Part shown: positions 22,101 to 33,895 of the stretch, piece after piece | Layout of the letters: each line of letters starts with the position of its first letter | How positions within the stretch are numbered: the stretch's first letter is position 1 | Translations under genes and position numbers: made by a program | Origin: Chlorops oryzae | Taxonomy: Eukaryota > Arthropoda > Insecta > Diptera > Chloropidae | DNA: 64,000 bases | Assembly: GCA_020466095.1 (NCBI GenBank) | Contig: CM035807.1 | Location: 82,298,241 to 82,362,240 of the forward strand | Direction of reading: 5' to 3' | The notes under the pieces: model-generated | Database searches by the model: none | The model's input: the letters and a program-made list of their open reading frames with translations, nothing else | Told to the model about the DNA's origin: nothing

Positions 22101-24750
22101 ATTCACTGACGAAACGTTCATGAATCAGCTGTCAATGTTTAAGTAATCAAAATCTCGGTCATATTCAATGAGTGTCTTCTTTAGCAGTATGTTGAAGAAC
22201 AAATATGAAAATCCTCACGTACATACGTTTTTGCATATTGATATACTAAAACCATATTTTAGTCTGAAAAAAAGAGTTATGTAACATGAAGAATATTTGA
22301 CGAGACACTTATACATGTACATGAGTAATCGTTATACCAAACATATTTGGTACATGTCTACAAGATATTGAATATGAGTCGTAGCTTTTTAAGACCGGAC
22401 GGAATTTTCTCGGGGGCGTGCTACGGTTTTGATCTTTGCCATAAGAAGTCAACGTGGTCCTACTTCAACTCTAACAACATAGTTGTTGTAGAGTGCCAAT
22501 ATGTAAAATGATATGAAGTCCCGTCTAGACTATGTCAGCTGAATCTGAGAGCATTTAACAAATTTCGCGTAGAATGTGTCAGGAATAGATGCTGTAATAT
22601 TTGGAATCTAAGAATTCACATCTTACTCGAGTGTATTCGTTATTTTTCGTTAAAGTCAATCGTTACTTAGTACTCGTTACTAAGTACTTATTATATTTTC
22701 CTCGAAAATATTGGGAACGAACGATATGACGTTGCATGAAATAACTCAATGTTGATAAAGTTAATCAAAATTCTCTGCATGATCTTTGAATCTTCACGCA
22801 GTATTTAGTAACCAAATATCAACCAACTCACTCTACTAGCCATAACTGTAATTTGTGCACCCATTACATTAGTACTTTATACTACACTCATGGCAAATAT
22901 CCATCAGCATGACAAGTGTGCTGAAAATAAAGTTATAGTCAACGATGATACTTCCATCAGTAACGAGACGTTATTGATTACTGACTAAAGTAAATCGTGT
23001 TACTATTTACCGAAATAGTAACGATATTTCGACAGACTCTAGTGCAAAGAACCGCACACTGATTACATATGAAGTACGTTAGCTGTTTAATAAGATCGAT
23101 TGAAGAAAATTTTTCTAAGATCCTCCGACGTTCTTCTGACGGTCCCCGTTGTGTTCTCTATTATCCACTCCTTAAAAACAATTTTTTTCCTTTAGAAAAA
23201 AAAAAGACGATGAAGAAGAATTTCTAGACTTAATGTCGCCGTAAAAGTCGAAATTATAACAAAAATTTGCTCCATGTGCCTCGGAAAATGTGACATATTT
23301 GGAGATCTAAGCTATGTCACATTTAAGAGGGCATTTTTTCTTTCCTTAAAGTCGGATTTTCTTTGACCTAACAAAGGTCGAATTTAGGTAATTTTGACCT
23401 CGAAAAACATACTTTGAACTACATAGGTCTATTTAATGCAAAAATTTGGTTAAAAACGAGTAAAAGTTAACCAAAATAGGTCCAATGGACTGAATGCTAG
23501 TCTAATTTCCCTTTTTTTTGCTTGTTGGGTATGTTTACAAAAATTTGTTTTTTGGTTTTATTAAAGAAGTTGCCTTCGTTCAATATGGCATAACTTAATT
23601 ATGTTAAATAGCCTTACTTGAAAGTTTCAAACTGCAACACAAGAAAATAATTTTCATCCACATTAAGGTTTTCTTGAAATCATTCTTTAGATGCCGTTGA
23701 TATCAAATGATGCATTATGATACCGAAAATAATTGAATAGCATGGTAAATTAAATGTGTTTGTATAAATTATCAGAAAATTACCGCAATAATCTTCGACA
23801 TACTTAACTGCAAAAATAGTTGCCACACAACATGAAATCAACCCAACAAAGATGAACGTGCAACAAGTTGATGAATGATTAAATAAACAAACTCACACAT
23901 TGAACTTAAATTATTTTCATACATGAATGTGCTTGTCACGAAGCTCAGAGTTTATGATTAGTCTTTAAATAGTTTATAGAACCAAATTCTTCTGCAAATA
24001 TTAAAGCTTTCGGTGCATCTTTAGTATTTGATTAAGCTCGAAATATTCGTTTTCCGAAGAATTTTCTGTTCAGCCGAACAAGATTTGTTCTGCTGAGCAA
24101 ACGAACACTTCAAAAGAATACTTAAGGCTTTGTTTAATTTTATTCGTTTTTTTTTTTTTTTTTGAAGTTCTTTCAATCAACAATTTATTTGTTAATGCTA
24201 CGAAAGAGTAAACATTCTTTGTCAGCTGCGGTCGCTTTAATCCAACAAAAGCTAAGAATTCTTCCGGTAAACGTAATTGTGAAGAATAGAAAATGACGTT
24301 GGAAAAGTTAAAATCAAATATTTGCAAAACCCTTTGCACGAGAACGCTTTTTCTCACAAGCATGAAAATTATCAAAGCAGGTAATGCAATGTGTTCCTTT
24401 ATTGTTATAAGTTTCTTTTTATGAAAAAGGAAATGCTTTCTTCTTGATGCAAGATTTCTCAATTTCATTTCGAGCATAATAAAACGACGAAATCAAACTT
24501 GATTGTATTGAATGCGGGCAAATGTTTTAGTGAAGTATTTTTTTCGAAAGAAAATTAATTTATAAGTTCTTAGAACTTTTACAGTTTACATAAAAAAGCA
24601 TTGTATACTTTTGTGAGTTATACAAAAGTTGTTCGCTGTAAATATCTCAAAAAGCTTTCTTTTGATTTTCATAGAAATTTTTTTGGGTGAAAGGTGATAT
24701 TCAGAGTTATTTTCTAAAAATTACCAGAAAGTGCTGGGAAAACGGGAATA
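19112..24750. other. Long non-coding stretch, no supported gene
   Basis: AT-rich intergenic or intronic DNA. There is a CA tract near 19845-19860 and a 10-G run near 21730 beside AAATACGCCCTTA (21768-21780), which resembles an inverted CAAGGGCGTATTTG end at 16101. The longest frame (126 codons from 20501) shows no domain or splice context. Confidence 0.35.
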
Positions 24751-25428
24751 CACTGAAAAAATTTTTTTAATTTAAATATTTTTCAAATATTAATATTCGA
24801 GCTTTTTTGTCCAAAAATTCCATGATAATTTTTGACATTGGGACAATTACGGATATTCTTAGACAATCAGAAAAAAACGTTTTCTGATTGTCAATTTTTT
24901 GAAGTCAGTTTTGTGAAGTCTCATACGTATTCGTTCGGTCAGGCCCTACTGCGTAAATTGTTGTAAGCTGGGTTCGAAATCGATCGCATCCGCTTTCCAC
25001 ATTCGATTTGTTTCTGATTGTCTAAGAATTATTAATTGTAATGATAAAAATTAATATGGAGAATTATGGACAAAAAATTTCGAATATTGATATTTGAAAA
25101 ATTGAAATTTGGCACTTAGGTAGGTAGGTTGAAGTGGCTGCCACTTAGGCCGTTAATCGGCCCATTGTGATACCATGGAGTTTTTCTTGTGCTTGTGTGA
25201 GTGTATATATGTCTTATTATGTAGTGTGCCCCTAACATGCGATTTTTGAAAAACCAGTGCTAGGCTTGGAACATTACACTCCGTTTCGCCTGTGCCGGGA
25301 ATCGAACCTCGGACTCTGGGATCAAGAGCATAGCACGCATCCCCTACGACATCCCAGAGCCACAAAATTGGCACTTAAAAGAAATAAAAACAAAAAATTT
25401 TTTTTGTAGCGAAAATTTTTTTTCAGTG
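24751..25428. mobile_element. TA-flanked inverted-repeat element interrupted by a SINE
   Basis: CACTGAAAAAA at the left and TTTTTTTTCAGTG at the right are inverted and each is flanked by TA (24749-24750, 25429-25430). The arms extend inward over 100 bp (AAATATTAATATTCGA against TCGAATATTGATATTT). An inner hairpin around AGACAATCAGAAA (24863-24875) is repeated inverted near 25015-25026. The right arm is split by the SINE at 25119-25367. It is a fold-back MITE without coding capacity. Confidence 0.8.
25119..25367 (-). mobile_element. tRNA-derived SINE (family B) with 10-bp TSD
   Basis: Flanked by a perfect direct repeat TTGGCACTTA (25109-25118 and 25368-25377). The minus strand carries a canonical RNA polymerase III B box, GGTTCGATTCCC (25308-25297), downstream of a tRNA-like head starting near 25366. 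The tail includes TGGTATCACAATGGGCC, which resembles the tail of SINE family A in this window. It inserted into the fold-back element at 24751-25428 and is therefore younger. Confidence 0.88.
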
Positions 25429-25669
25429 TAACTTTTTTAAGTGCCATTTTTTCAATCTTTCTATCTGAATTAGTTTTTGAAATATAAAATTTTGAAAAAG
25501 GGCTTACTAAAAAGGATTTTTCAAAAGGACATTTCAAGGACACTGCACAGGAGGAACCTAAAAATCGAGTTCGACAGTGTTTTTAGGTAGTACCTATCAA
25601 AAATCAAAAATAATTTAAAGTCACTTTCAGGAGCCAGCGACTATGCACTTTTCAAAGCTTAGAAAAAAG

Positions 25670-25856
25670 TAAACTTTTTGTCACGTCCGAGCATATCTAA
25701 TTGCCTTTCTGATCTGCAGAAAATTTTGATAATTATAAAATTCCGAAGAGCTGCGCGATAAAAGTTAGAAACAAATTTACCAATTTTCTCATTCTTCAAT
25801 TCGGGACTTAAAATTGCTAAAGTAACTGTCACGTCCGTGTAGAAATACCCATATGA
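25670..25856 (+). repeat. GTCACGTCCG repeat family, copy 1
   Basis: A roughly 187-bp unit carries GTCACGTCCGAGCATATC near its start and GTCACGTCCG again about 150 bp later, ending near AAATACCCATAT. It is highly similar, by eye, to 62625-62820, including the GAGCTGCGCGATAA core. No termini with a clear target duplication and no coding potential. Confidence 0.75.
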
Positions 25857-27161
25857 AGGGACATCCCTATTATATGCCATGAAAAATAAGAAAAGTGCAT
25901 TATTCTTTTTGTCAGTCGATCAGGATGACTTATTATAAGATTCTTGCTTTCATCAACTCATCCATGCAATGATGTTGAGTTTTCAATACTCCAAAATGAA
26001 CCGCATACAAACAAAAAAAAAAAAACAAACCCTTGGACAAGAAAAATTCATCATTTTTCTCAAGAAAAGGATGTCGAAAATGGCTGCTTGGACAAAATGA
26101 GAGAAAAAACCCAGTGTGTTATGCAAAAGGACCATCTTCACTGAAGATGAAAGATCTTCGATGCGACCAACTTTCACAAGTCATACACTAATGACAGGCA
26201 GGTACCAACAAACTCGTATGTCCTTAACATTTAAGATACAAGTTGAAATGTAGTTTTTGAACATTTCCGCTCCGTTGGACTGCAATTTATATGCCTTTAA
26301 CTATCACTGCTGTTGCAGCTTGTTAAAAAAAAAGAAGAAGAAAGTTTCATCTCAACTCAGGCTTATGGACTAACTTTAACTTTGAAACCGAACATAACGC
26401 ACATGTACCATTTGAAAGTCTCCATTTTGCTCGTTTTCAACGTTTTGCCTTGCTCCATTTTGTTTTTTTTTTCTCTTCTCTTTCTTGTGTTCCTCCTCCT
26501 TTGGCTTTTTCTACTCACAGTTTCTCGACTGATAATTTTAGCACCTCCTGCGCACTAAACTAACACAAAAGTACGGTGTGAATGTAATTAAAAGCCTCAA
26601 CGTGCATGCGGGTGCAAAGGAAAAGGGGCTCGAAAACCACATTCTTAGGTACAGTTACTCGCCGCATTGCCAAGTTTTACCGCCAATTCATACTCAAGTA
26701 GCAGCTGGTGGTTTCATTCGGTACTCCTCGTAACTCATTTATAATTGCAAATTTGCGTTTTGGAGGAGTTTCGGAACAAGTTAGCTAACATTGTGTCATC
26801 TTGCAGCAGTTCTATTTGTGTCGTATTCCATTCTCCCAATGACATATACACATACGTATATGCACTTGTCGTTGGATTTTTTTCTTCAATTTTTTTTGAT
26901 ACATATTCATTCTTTGAAAGGAGATCCGAATTATGCGATTTCGTTTCAAATTTGAAGATTCGAGTTAAATAAAAGGAAGATGATCGTTAATTTACAGTCA
27001 CGGCCTTGGAATTGTGTTGCCACATTCAAAGTATCAATTCATTGTTGTAAAAAAAATATATCTGGCAACACTAGCTCCTTATCTGAAATGCCTGTTTGTG
27101 GGATATTTCCCATTTTGAGTGGCATTTTGGAATGAATTTATCTTAAGCGCTTTCCTAGTCA
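25857..27161. other. Non-coding stretch
   Basis: No supported gene. A GTGTTGCCAC / TGGCAACACTA inverted pair at about 27014-27073 may be a small MITE. Confidence 0.35.
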
Positions 27162-27345
27162 GTCTCCGTGGCGTAGTTGGTTGAGATGCCATCTTACAAT
27201 GCGAGTGTTCAACTCCCAGCTTGGGCGTGAATGTTATATTGTGTTGTTTTTTCTGTTTCTGTTCTTCTTTCTTTTCCTATTTTTCGTTGGCCCATGTGAG
27301 GCCTTATTGTTGCCACCCTTGGTTACAGCTACACTAACCAACTAA
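27162..27345 (+). mobile_element. tRNA-derived SINE (family A), copy 1
   Basis: A-box-like TGGCGTAGTTGG (27169-27180) and B-box-like GTTCAACTCCC (27207-27217) lie at tRNA spacing. A T-rich middle and the family tail (GGCCCATGTGAGGCC, then ACACTAACCAAC) follow. Divergent tail; no clear target duplication. Confidence 0.85.
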
Positions 27346-28772
27346 TCCACATTTCCCATAGAAAATGTAGAAATAGGTGTGCTTTTGAAAACTTCCGATG
27401 GAGAGAGAACAGCTCCAAAAAGCTGGCAGCACTAAAGAAAATCAAATCATTTATTATTCGCTTCAAGGAATTTCATTTTTCGAATCCGAAAAGTCAAAAT
27501 AAAAGGCTTTACGCTTCTGTCCAAAAAACTTTTACGTACCTAAGTACCTACTGCTGTCAGGACTTCATTCAAATTCATTCCATTCGAACAACAATTGTTC
27601 GTAGGATGCCGAAATAGTGATCGGAATACTTTGAGAATGCGTCAACAAAAGTTTAAAAAGTCGTAAATAACGACTCGAGACACTTTCGACTTAATTTCCT
27701 ACAACTTCGTCAGCGATTGAAAATTTCGGACTCGGCACTCTAGTGTATCCGGGAAAGTTATAAAGTTATAAAAATTATATCACCGAAAACTTTTTAGACA
27801 TATCTGAATTTATTATATCGAAAGACCACATGAGACTTCGTTTTTGGCCCCTAGCACGGCAATGTTTCTACTTTGAATTGCAGCTAAATGAAAAATTCTC
27901 TTTTTATGTTTAATGAATAGAATAGAATTTAAAAAAAATAAACCAAATGAAATACGGTAAAATACTTAAAATAAAACAAAAATATGATTCGAAATGTAAT
28001 GAAAATTTTAAAATGTTTTCACAACGAAATGCTTTTGTGAAATTTTCACATTATACCGCAACAGTAATTAGTCTAATTAATAGGAAAATACATATCCCGA
28101 AACAAAATAAAAAAATAAACCCTAAATCGCTGCGAGCGATTCGTATGCGTACAGGTTACGACATGAAAAATTTTATAAATGGAAGCAACCCCGGATGAAT
28201 TCAATCATATTCATACATTCAAAGTGCATTTGAAATGTTTCGCGCATAAACCGTATTCGCGTATCGAGAACATGTATATACTCGTATATACGATAAATCA
28301 AAGCATTTCGTAATTGCCATGAATTATCGTTCAAGTTGCGAAGTAAGTATTGTTAAGTGTAAATAAAGTTAACTATTTATGCGAAGCGTCAATAAAATTT
28401 TGATTAGTTGCCAAGCGCCAATTCTGTTTTCAATTTTCCATTTCGCATTTCCCATTTCCCAATTTCACAATAAACCAACACTCATTTTTGTAGCTGAATA
28501 GCCGCCGTATTCCATAACTTCTTTTTGCTCAATTACTCAACAGGATATGCTTTGCTGATGCCCAAAATATTGAATGCAAATGGCGCCCAGAATCGAATTC
28601 CATACATCTAATTTCATGCAACACACACACATTATTTCATACATTGCCCAAAGTGGTTTTAGGCGTTCGCGCGAATCGCAACAAAAAGAGCGAGAGGTCG
28701 AAATTTTGTTTTTAACTTGAGTTTCCAATTCTAATGGGGTTAACTGGCCAGTATATATTTCCGCACAATTAA
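27346..28772. other. Non-coding stretch
   Basis: AT-rich, no supported gene. The final four bases (28769-28772) are the left TTAA of the adjacent MITE. Confidence 0.35.
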
Positions 28773-28920
28773 CCCGTTAGCGCCTGAATTAAAAAAATAA
28801 ATATATAAAAAATAAATTGAAACTGAAAAATAATATGAAATATGAACTGGTTCAGGTATGGGGATGACAGAAAATGAACCATTTCAGTGATGCCATATGG
28901 CATCGCTAGGCGCTACCGGG
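28773..28920. mobile_element. piggyBac-like MITE with TTAA target sites
   Basis: CCCGTTAGCGCCT at the left and AGGCGCTACCGGG at the right are inverted repeats, each bordered by TTAA (28769-28772, 28921-28924). A TTAA duplication with CCC termini is the piggyBac signature. At 148 bp it is non-autonomous. Confidence 0.85.
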
Positions 28921-29506
28921 TTAAAACATTCTAATTTGCGTTTTCTCCTACGTATTTCGTCACTTATCGCGACATTCTCAGGGAGCTTTTTCAAAATTAC
29001 TAGAAGAATTGAAGCAATCATTTTGCTGCATCGTCAGTTTGGCTTATCCTCATATCACAGTTGATGTTTTTTAGTCAACAGCGTGGTGTATGCGCGGTTT
29101 AATTTTGTTTTTGTCTTCTTTTGAACGTTTTTTTAATAGCAACTTTTTCCATTGCCATTTATTGGGCTATACAAGCTTCAAGTATTTTTGTTTTGGTATT
29201 ATTAGCAAATTTTGAAAATAATACCTACGTATACGTAATGTTAACCCCTACCACATTTCTTTTAAATAACATTGCCCATACGTCGGGAACTAAAACTAAA
29301 AATTGCTCGATGGGACCAAATATTGAGGTTTAGGAGTATGAAAAATACATCTTGAACGATTTTTTCGACGACTACTCGATTTTCACACGAGTTTTCATTA
29401 AAATCGCTTCAGCCGTTTAGGGAGAGTTTGGCTTAAAATTTTTTTCATTGACGTTTGGAGGTCACTTAAATGGATTTGAGACGAAACGGTCTGGCGGGTT
29501 AAGCAA

Positions 29507-29936
29507 AGGCATGCGGCATCATGAAAGGAATTTTTAAATTTTGTTGATTTTTCGATAGGTGCCATCTAAAAACACTGTGGAGACCACTTTTTAGATTTTT
29601 ATTTTGAACTGTCTTTGAAATATCCTGGAAAATCCTCTTTTAATAAGCCTTTTTTCAAAATTTTATATCTCAACAACCAATTGAGATAGAGAGACGATCT
29701 AAGCAGATTCTGTTAGAAAATAAAACAGGGAAGCTAAAAAAATTTTTTTTAATTTTTACACTGAGAAAATTTTTTTCACAAAACTAAAAAGAAATGCATT
29801 TGAGACGAAATGACATTAAGACTAAGTTTCAGTCCGTTACACAAACAAAGTTGATTTCTTCAGTGGTTTAAGATAGTACCTACCTATTGAAAAATCAACA
29901 AAACTTTGAAATCTCTTTCAGGCAGCCGCATGCTTT
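29507..29936. repeat. Inverted-repeat element with GCATGCGGC termini
   Basis: GCATGCGGCATCATGAAAGG at the left pairs with the inverse of CTCTTTCAGGCAGCCGCATGC at the right, with arms of about 50-60 bp including a TTGTTGATTTTTC block. The arms belong to the dispersed family seen at 25500-25655 and 48360-48530, so this looks like two inverted copies forming a fold-back. No target duplication was found. Confidence 0.65.
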
Positions 29937-30166
29937 CGTTATTTGGAGCTTACTCATATAAAAAATGTCAACCTATAATTTTAATATTAGAGTATATAAG
30001 CTACATATGATCTTTTGTATAGGAGAGGCGATTTATTTCGATTTATATATACATATATACCTGCATAATACATAAATAAAATTTGAAGCTCCAATTCACA
30101 ATAACTTTTTTGCTAACTCATGAGTCGAAAAAATGCGAATTCATCACTATACTCAGCAAGTTGCTT

Positions 30167-30199
<33 letters not shown>

Positions 30200-31049
30200 A
30201 CATGTACATATGTATGAACATAGTCAAGTAATTGTACAGCGCACTCAAAAAAATCGCACGAAAATGAAAAGGAAGTCATTTTAGTGCAACGCCATTGTTA
30301 TGGATTAAGCGTTTTGTTTGTTTTGGATTTTATGATTTCATTCTAATTCTCTATACGCATCCGACATGGAGCATCGTCCTGGCTGACTGCTGCTTTACCT
30401 GTAGTTAGCATTGTCTCATCTCATGATTGAGTCAACCCGAGTTGTTGCGGAAGAATTCGGGAAAACGCCAGAGCCAGAGCAACGCCACGAGCACTTACTG
30501 CATCCATTTTCATAATTTTCCATTAGTTTTTATTATTTATTTTTTTATTTTTTATTATTTTAATGCATAATTTTTTGTTTGTTTTCTACGGCATTAGAGT
30601 CAGTCATATGTATGTGACACATACTACGTTTATACGTCAGCTATACGCAAATAAAAATAATTCTTAAATAGTGAACTCACTGTTTATACGGCAGTTCAAA
30701 TACGTAAATGGTGACATTTTTCAGTGCTGCCTGACTAAAAAATACAATTGCGTGGCAACATATGTATTTATTCTTCGAGAACATATGTTTTGCAAGGGTT
30801 AGCTCTACCACATCGTAATAGTAATTCGTCAGAACTAAGTGGCAGCTCCTTAAACTTCATTTGCAAATATTTTCGTTATTCACGATTTGTTTTCGCGATT
30901 TACCTATTTGCAAATAAGAATTCAACTCAGCGTTGGTATGGGGAAATTTGCTATTTTCTATATTTTTACTTGCAAATAAGGCAGACGCATACCTAAAAAA
31001 GAAAAAATCTCATGGTCCATAAAGAACCGGCTCATAGTTCAGATCAATT
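29937..31049. other. Non-coding stretch with a (CA)n tract
   Basis: Contains the CA microsatellite at 30168-30197. No supported gene. Confidence 0.4.
30168..30197. repeat. (CA)n microsatellite
   Basis: About 15 perfect CA dinucleotides. Confidence 0.95.
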
Positions 31050-31222
31050 GGCTCTAGTTATTGAGATATCCGCATTTCCAGTTTGCTAATTTTTGTTCGG
31101 TACGCCGCGACGTATGCTTAATCCACATTACTCATACGCAATGCAAACGCCTAAAATCTAAAGCGACAAACACTACAAAAATTTAGCAAACTTGAAATGC
31201 GGATATCTCGATAGCTTGAGCC
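31050..31222. repeat. Hairpin with ~46-bp arms
   Basis: The left arm (31050-31095) includes GAGATATCCGCATTTCCAG and TTTGCTAATTTTTGT. The right arm (31175-31222) is its inverse with a handful of mismatches. The loop is about 80 nt. Likely a fold-back element relic. Confidence 0.75.
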
Positions 31223-32084
31223 GACTTGAATAAACCAATGATACCAATGTATTCAGCGTACCCAAATCAGGTTTAGTGACAATGTCCCTCGCTTTTTACA
31301 ATTTTTGAGTATCAATTTCAAGCACAGTGCAATAAGTTAAGCTCAAAGTGTGCTTGAGATATGATTAAAAAGTTGCACCGAATATTTGACAGAAAAGTTT
31401 CATCTCTAACGAAGAAGTTTTTGATTTTTTATGAGAAAATCATTTTCATTTTCTGAACATGTTCGCATGTTCTTACAAGGATAACATTCGTGCATGGAGT
31501 GCGAATAGGAAGGACGAAGAATGCTCGATTTTAATGCGTCTACTACAACTTTGCGTCTGCTTGGCTCCTAGCCTCCTTTGTGTTTTGTGGTATTTTGTAG
31601 TTTTTGTGTCTGCAGCAACGCCTGTAAATCAATTGGCAATTTCTTTGTCGGAAGATGTTTTCATGTAAAATTGCTTTCATGATGATACCTTCCAGTTCCG
31701 GTTTTACAAAATGACATTATTGTTGTGACCGTTATTTTAAGAGTCAAATTTACGTGTGAAGAGTGCATGGACAGGATGTAATATTATCGTGCAACACTAA
31801 AATTGTTAAAATTATTCATCTTTGCATTGCCAAAATGGTATCAAGGAGCGCTCGAATGCAGTAAGTGAACTTTAAAAGGTTTTTCAGTTACAATTTTTCT
31901 ATATTTTAATCGAACAATTTTCAATACAATTCCTATCGGATTGGAAGCTATGGACGAGAAATGTTTAAACGGGGTGAAAAAATTGTAGAACTTTTGAGAT
32001 TTTGGAAATTTTTAAGATGCTAGATAGAGTTTTTTTTCGGAATAGGAGAAAAATATATAGAACGGTTAGCAAGATATAGCAATA
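31223..32084. other. Non-coding stretch
   Basis: No supported gene or terminal repeats seen. Confidence 0.35.
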
Positions 32085-32215
32085 AGTAAGTGCGCAACTT
32101 AATTCTCGGCCTCACTTTTCGAGATCGATTTAAATTTGACCTAAAACCAATCTGGCAAAACCAAATATAGGGAGCTGCTACATCTACCCCGTGGTATATA
32201 TTTTTGTCAGTCCGT
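32085..32215 (-). repeat. Dispersed repeat, copy 2 (with 8720-8895)
   Basis: The minus strand repeats the landmark blocks of the plus-strand copy at 8720-8895, including ATATTTGGTTTTGCCA and GGCCGAGAATTAAGTTG. Confidence 0.6.
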
Positions 32216-32739
32216 AAGAGATAATTGAAACGTAAAAAACTGATTTGGGTCTACAAGAATAAATATATAATATGGTGTCATAAATCTTCATAGGGGACCA
32301 TTTGTTTCCCATCTACTTAATCCGGATTTTTTCATTTCAATCACTGAATAAATGGTTTTAATTTTTATTTTATTTATTTAAGGACAATACAAATTCATTA
32401 TTGATTGTATGCATAAAAAGATAATTGTATAATTGAATGCATAATTGAATGAATTAAGAAATCGCTTTAAGCTTTAATTATTTGTAAAACAATAAATTCC
32501 GAGAGTCACGAAACAAAATGATGTTAATACAAAACTCTCAATTATGGTTTTTATTCTTTTGTTGCTATGTTGTTTTTTTTTGTTTTTCTTGCCGCAAATC
32601 CATTTGTTGTGTTTTTTTGCATCTTCCGTTGATTTAATTTTTCATCGAATATGATTACATTGCGATTTAATTTTTTACGCCTCGAAATTTTTCTCTCATT
32701 TCTGATGGCTATTGTCTCGAAAAAAGCCACCTCAACACT

Positions 32740-32956
32740 AGGTTGGGTAAGGTTTGGTTAGTGTGCCTGCTACCAAGGGTGACACACTTAGGCCTCATAT
32801 GGGCCGGTTGTGATACCACGAATAATTGGAAATCAAAGAAAACCAGAAACAGAAAAAACGACAAAAGCATCCACGACCTTAGCTGGGAGTTGAACCCAAA
32901 GCCACTCGCTTCGTTAATTGGCATCTCAAGCAACTATGGCACAGACGCCGTCAACT
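32740..32956 (-). mobile_element. tRNA-derived SINE (family A), copy 2, inverted
   Basis: On the minus strand: head TGCCATAGTTGC (32941-32930), B-box-like GGTTCAACTCC (32896-32886), then the shared tail (GTATCACAACCGGCCCATAT). TCAACACT at 32732-32739 and 32957-32964 is a probable 8-bp target duplication. Confidence 0.85.
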
Positions 32957-33695
32957 TCAACACTTTAACTTTACTTTTTTTTCTCCGAATAGAATTTTTC
33001 ATATTCGAAGAAGAGGATCTGAAGCAAGACGCTTACTTAAGGGCTTTCTCCAGATCTGTCAGAAATGAAAAACTTCAAATAAAAAAGCACTTCAAAAAAT
33101 TTCTGATTCATTTCATTTTTTTATAAGAAGTTTTTCATTTCTGACAGATCATGAGAGAGCCCCTTAAGAATAAATTTTCTTTCAGAATTGAAAACAATTT
33201 ATTGGCTTCGGTTGAACAGCTGCAGAAATGTTCTATTTTCAGGGATATTCTCAGCTAGCTTTAATGATGTAAATATTTGTAAAACTTTTGAAACTAAGAC
33301 TTTTGGGATGACTGTTTGAAATTTCTTGATGCTAAGTGAGGGTACTTTAAATATTTTCGGAAATCATTTTGAGAGTTTGTGTTTTAATTAATTTGTCCTT
33401 AAAAAAAAGGATTTTATTTTTAACATTCATTATATTTTAATGTCCTTTTTAAATTGGGATTTTATTAAAGACCCTTAACATAGTTTTAACATAGAGAATT
33501 TCTTTAAATTATATCCTTGAAATAATATCCTATTTTGGTATGTAAACTTCAAGGAGGATCAATTTACATGCTATAAATAAATTCCCAACATTTTTAACAT
33601 AGGTACCTACTGTAAAGTTGTTAGGGGAGAAGAAGGATTGTAAAGGAAACGCAATCGAATGCAAAAATACCTATTTCTCAAATGTTATCTTCTTC

Positions 33696-33895
33696 GGACA
33701 TCTGTGCCGTAGTTGGCTGAGACGGCAATTTACGAATTGAGAGGCTCTGGGTTCAACTCTCAGCTCGGGTCGTGGATGTTTTTTAGTTTTTCTGTTTTTC
33801 TCTTTGGTCTACTATTTTTCGGCGTATTACAAAAGGCCCATGAAGCCTAAATGTGTCAACCTTCATGGTGGCAGCCACAATAAAGTAACCTAACC
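33696..33895 (+). mobile_element. tRNA-derived SINE (family A), copy 3
   Basis: TGCCGTAGTTGG (33705-33716) and GGTTCAACTC (33750-33759) are the A and B boxes. The tail reads GGCCCATGAAGCC...GGTGGCAGCCACAATAAAGTAACCTAACC with small changes from the other copies. Confidence 0.85.

Noticed and set aside
27169..27217. Possible genuine tRNA gene
   Set aside because: The A and B boxes belong to a SINE repeated five times; no intact acceptor stem or anticodon arm was seen.
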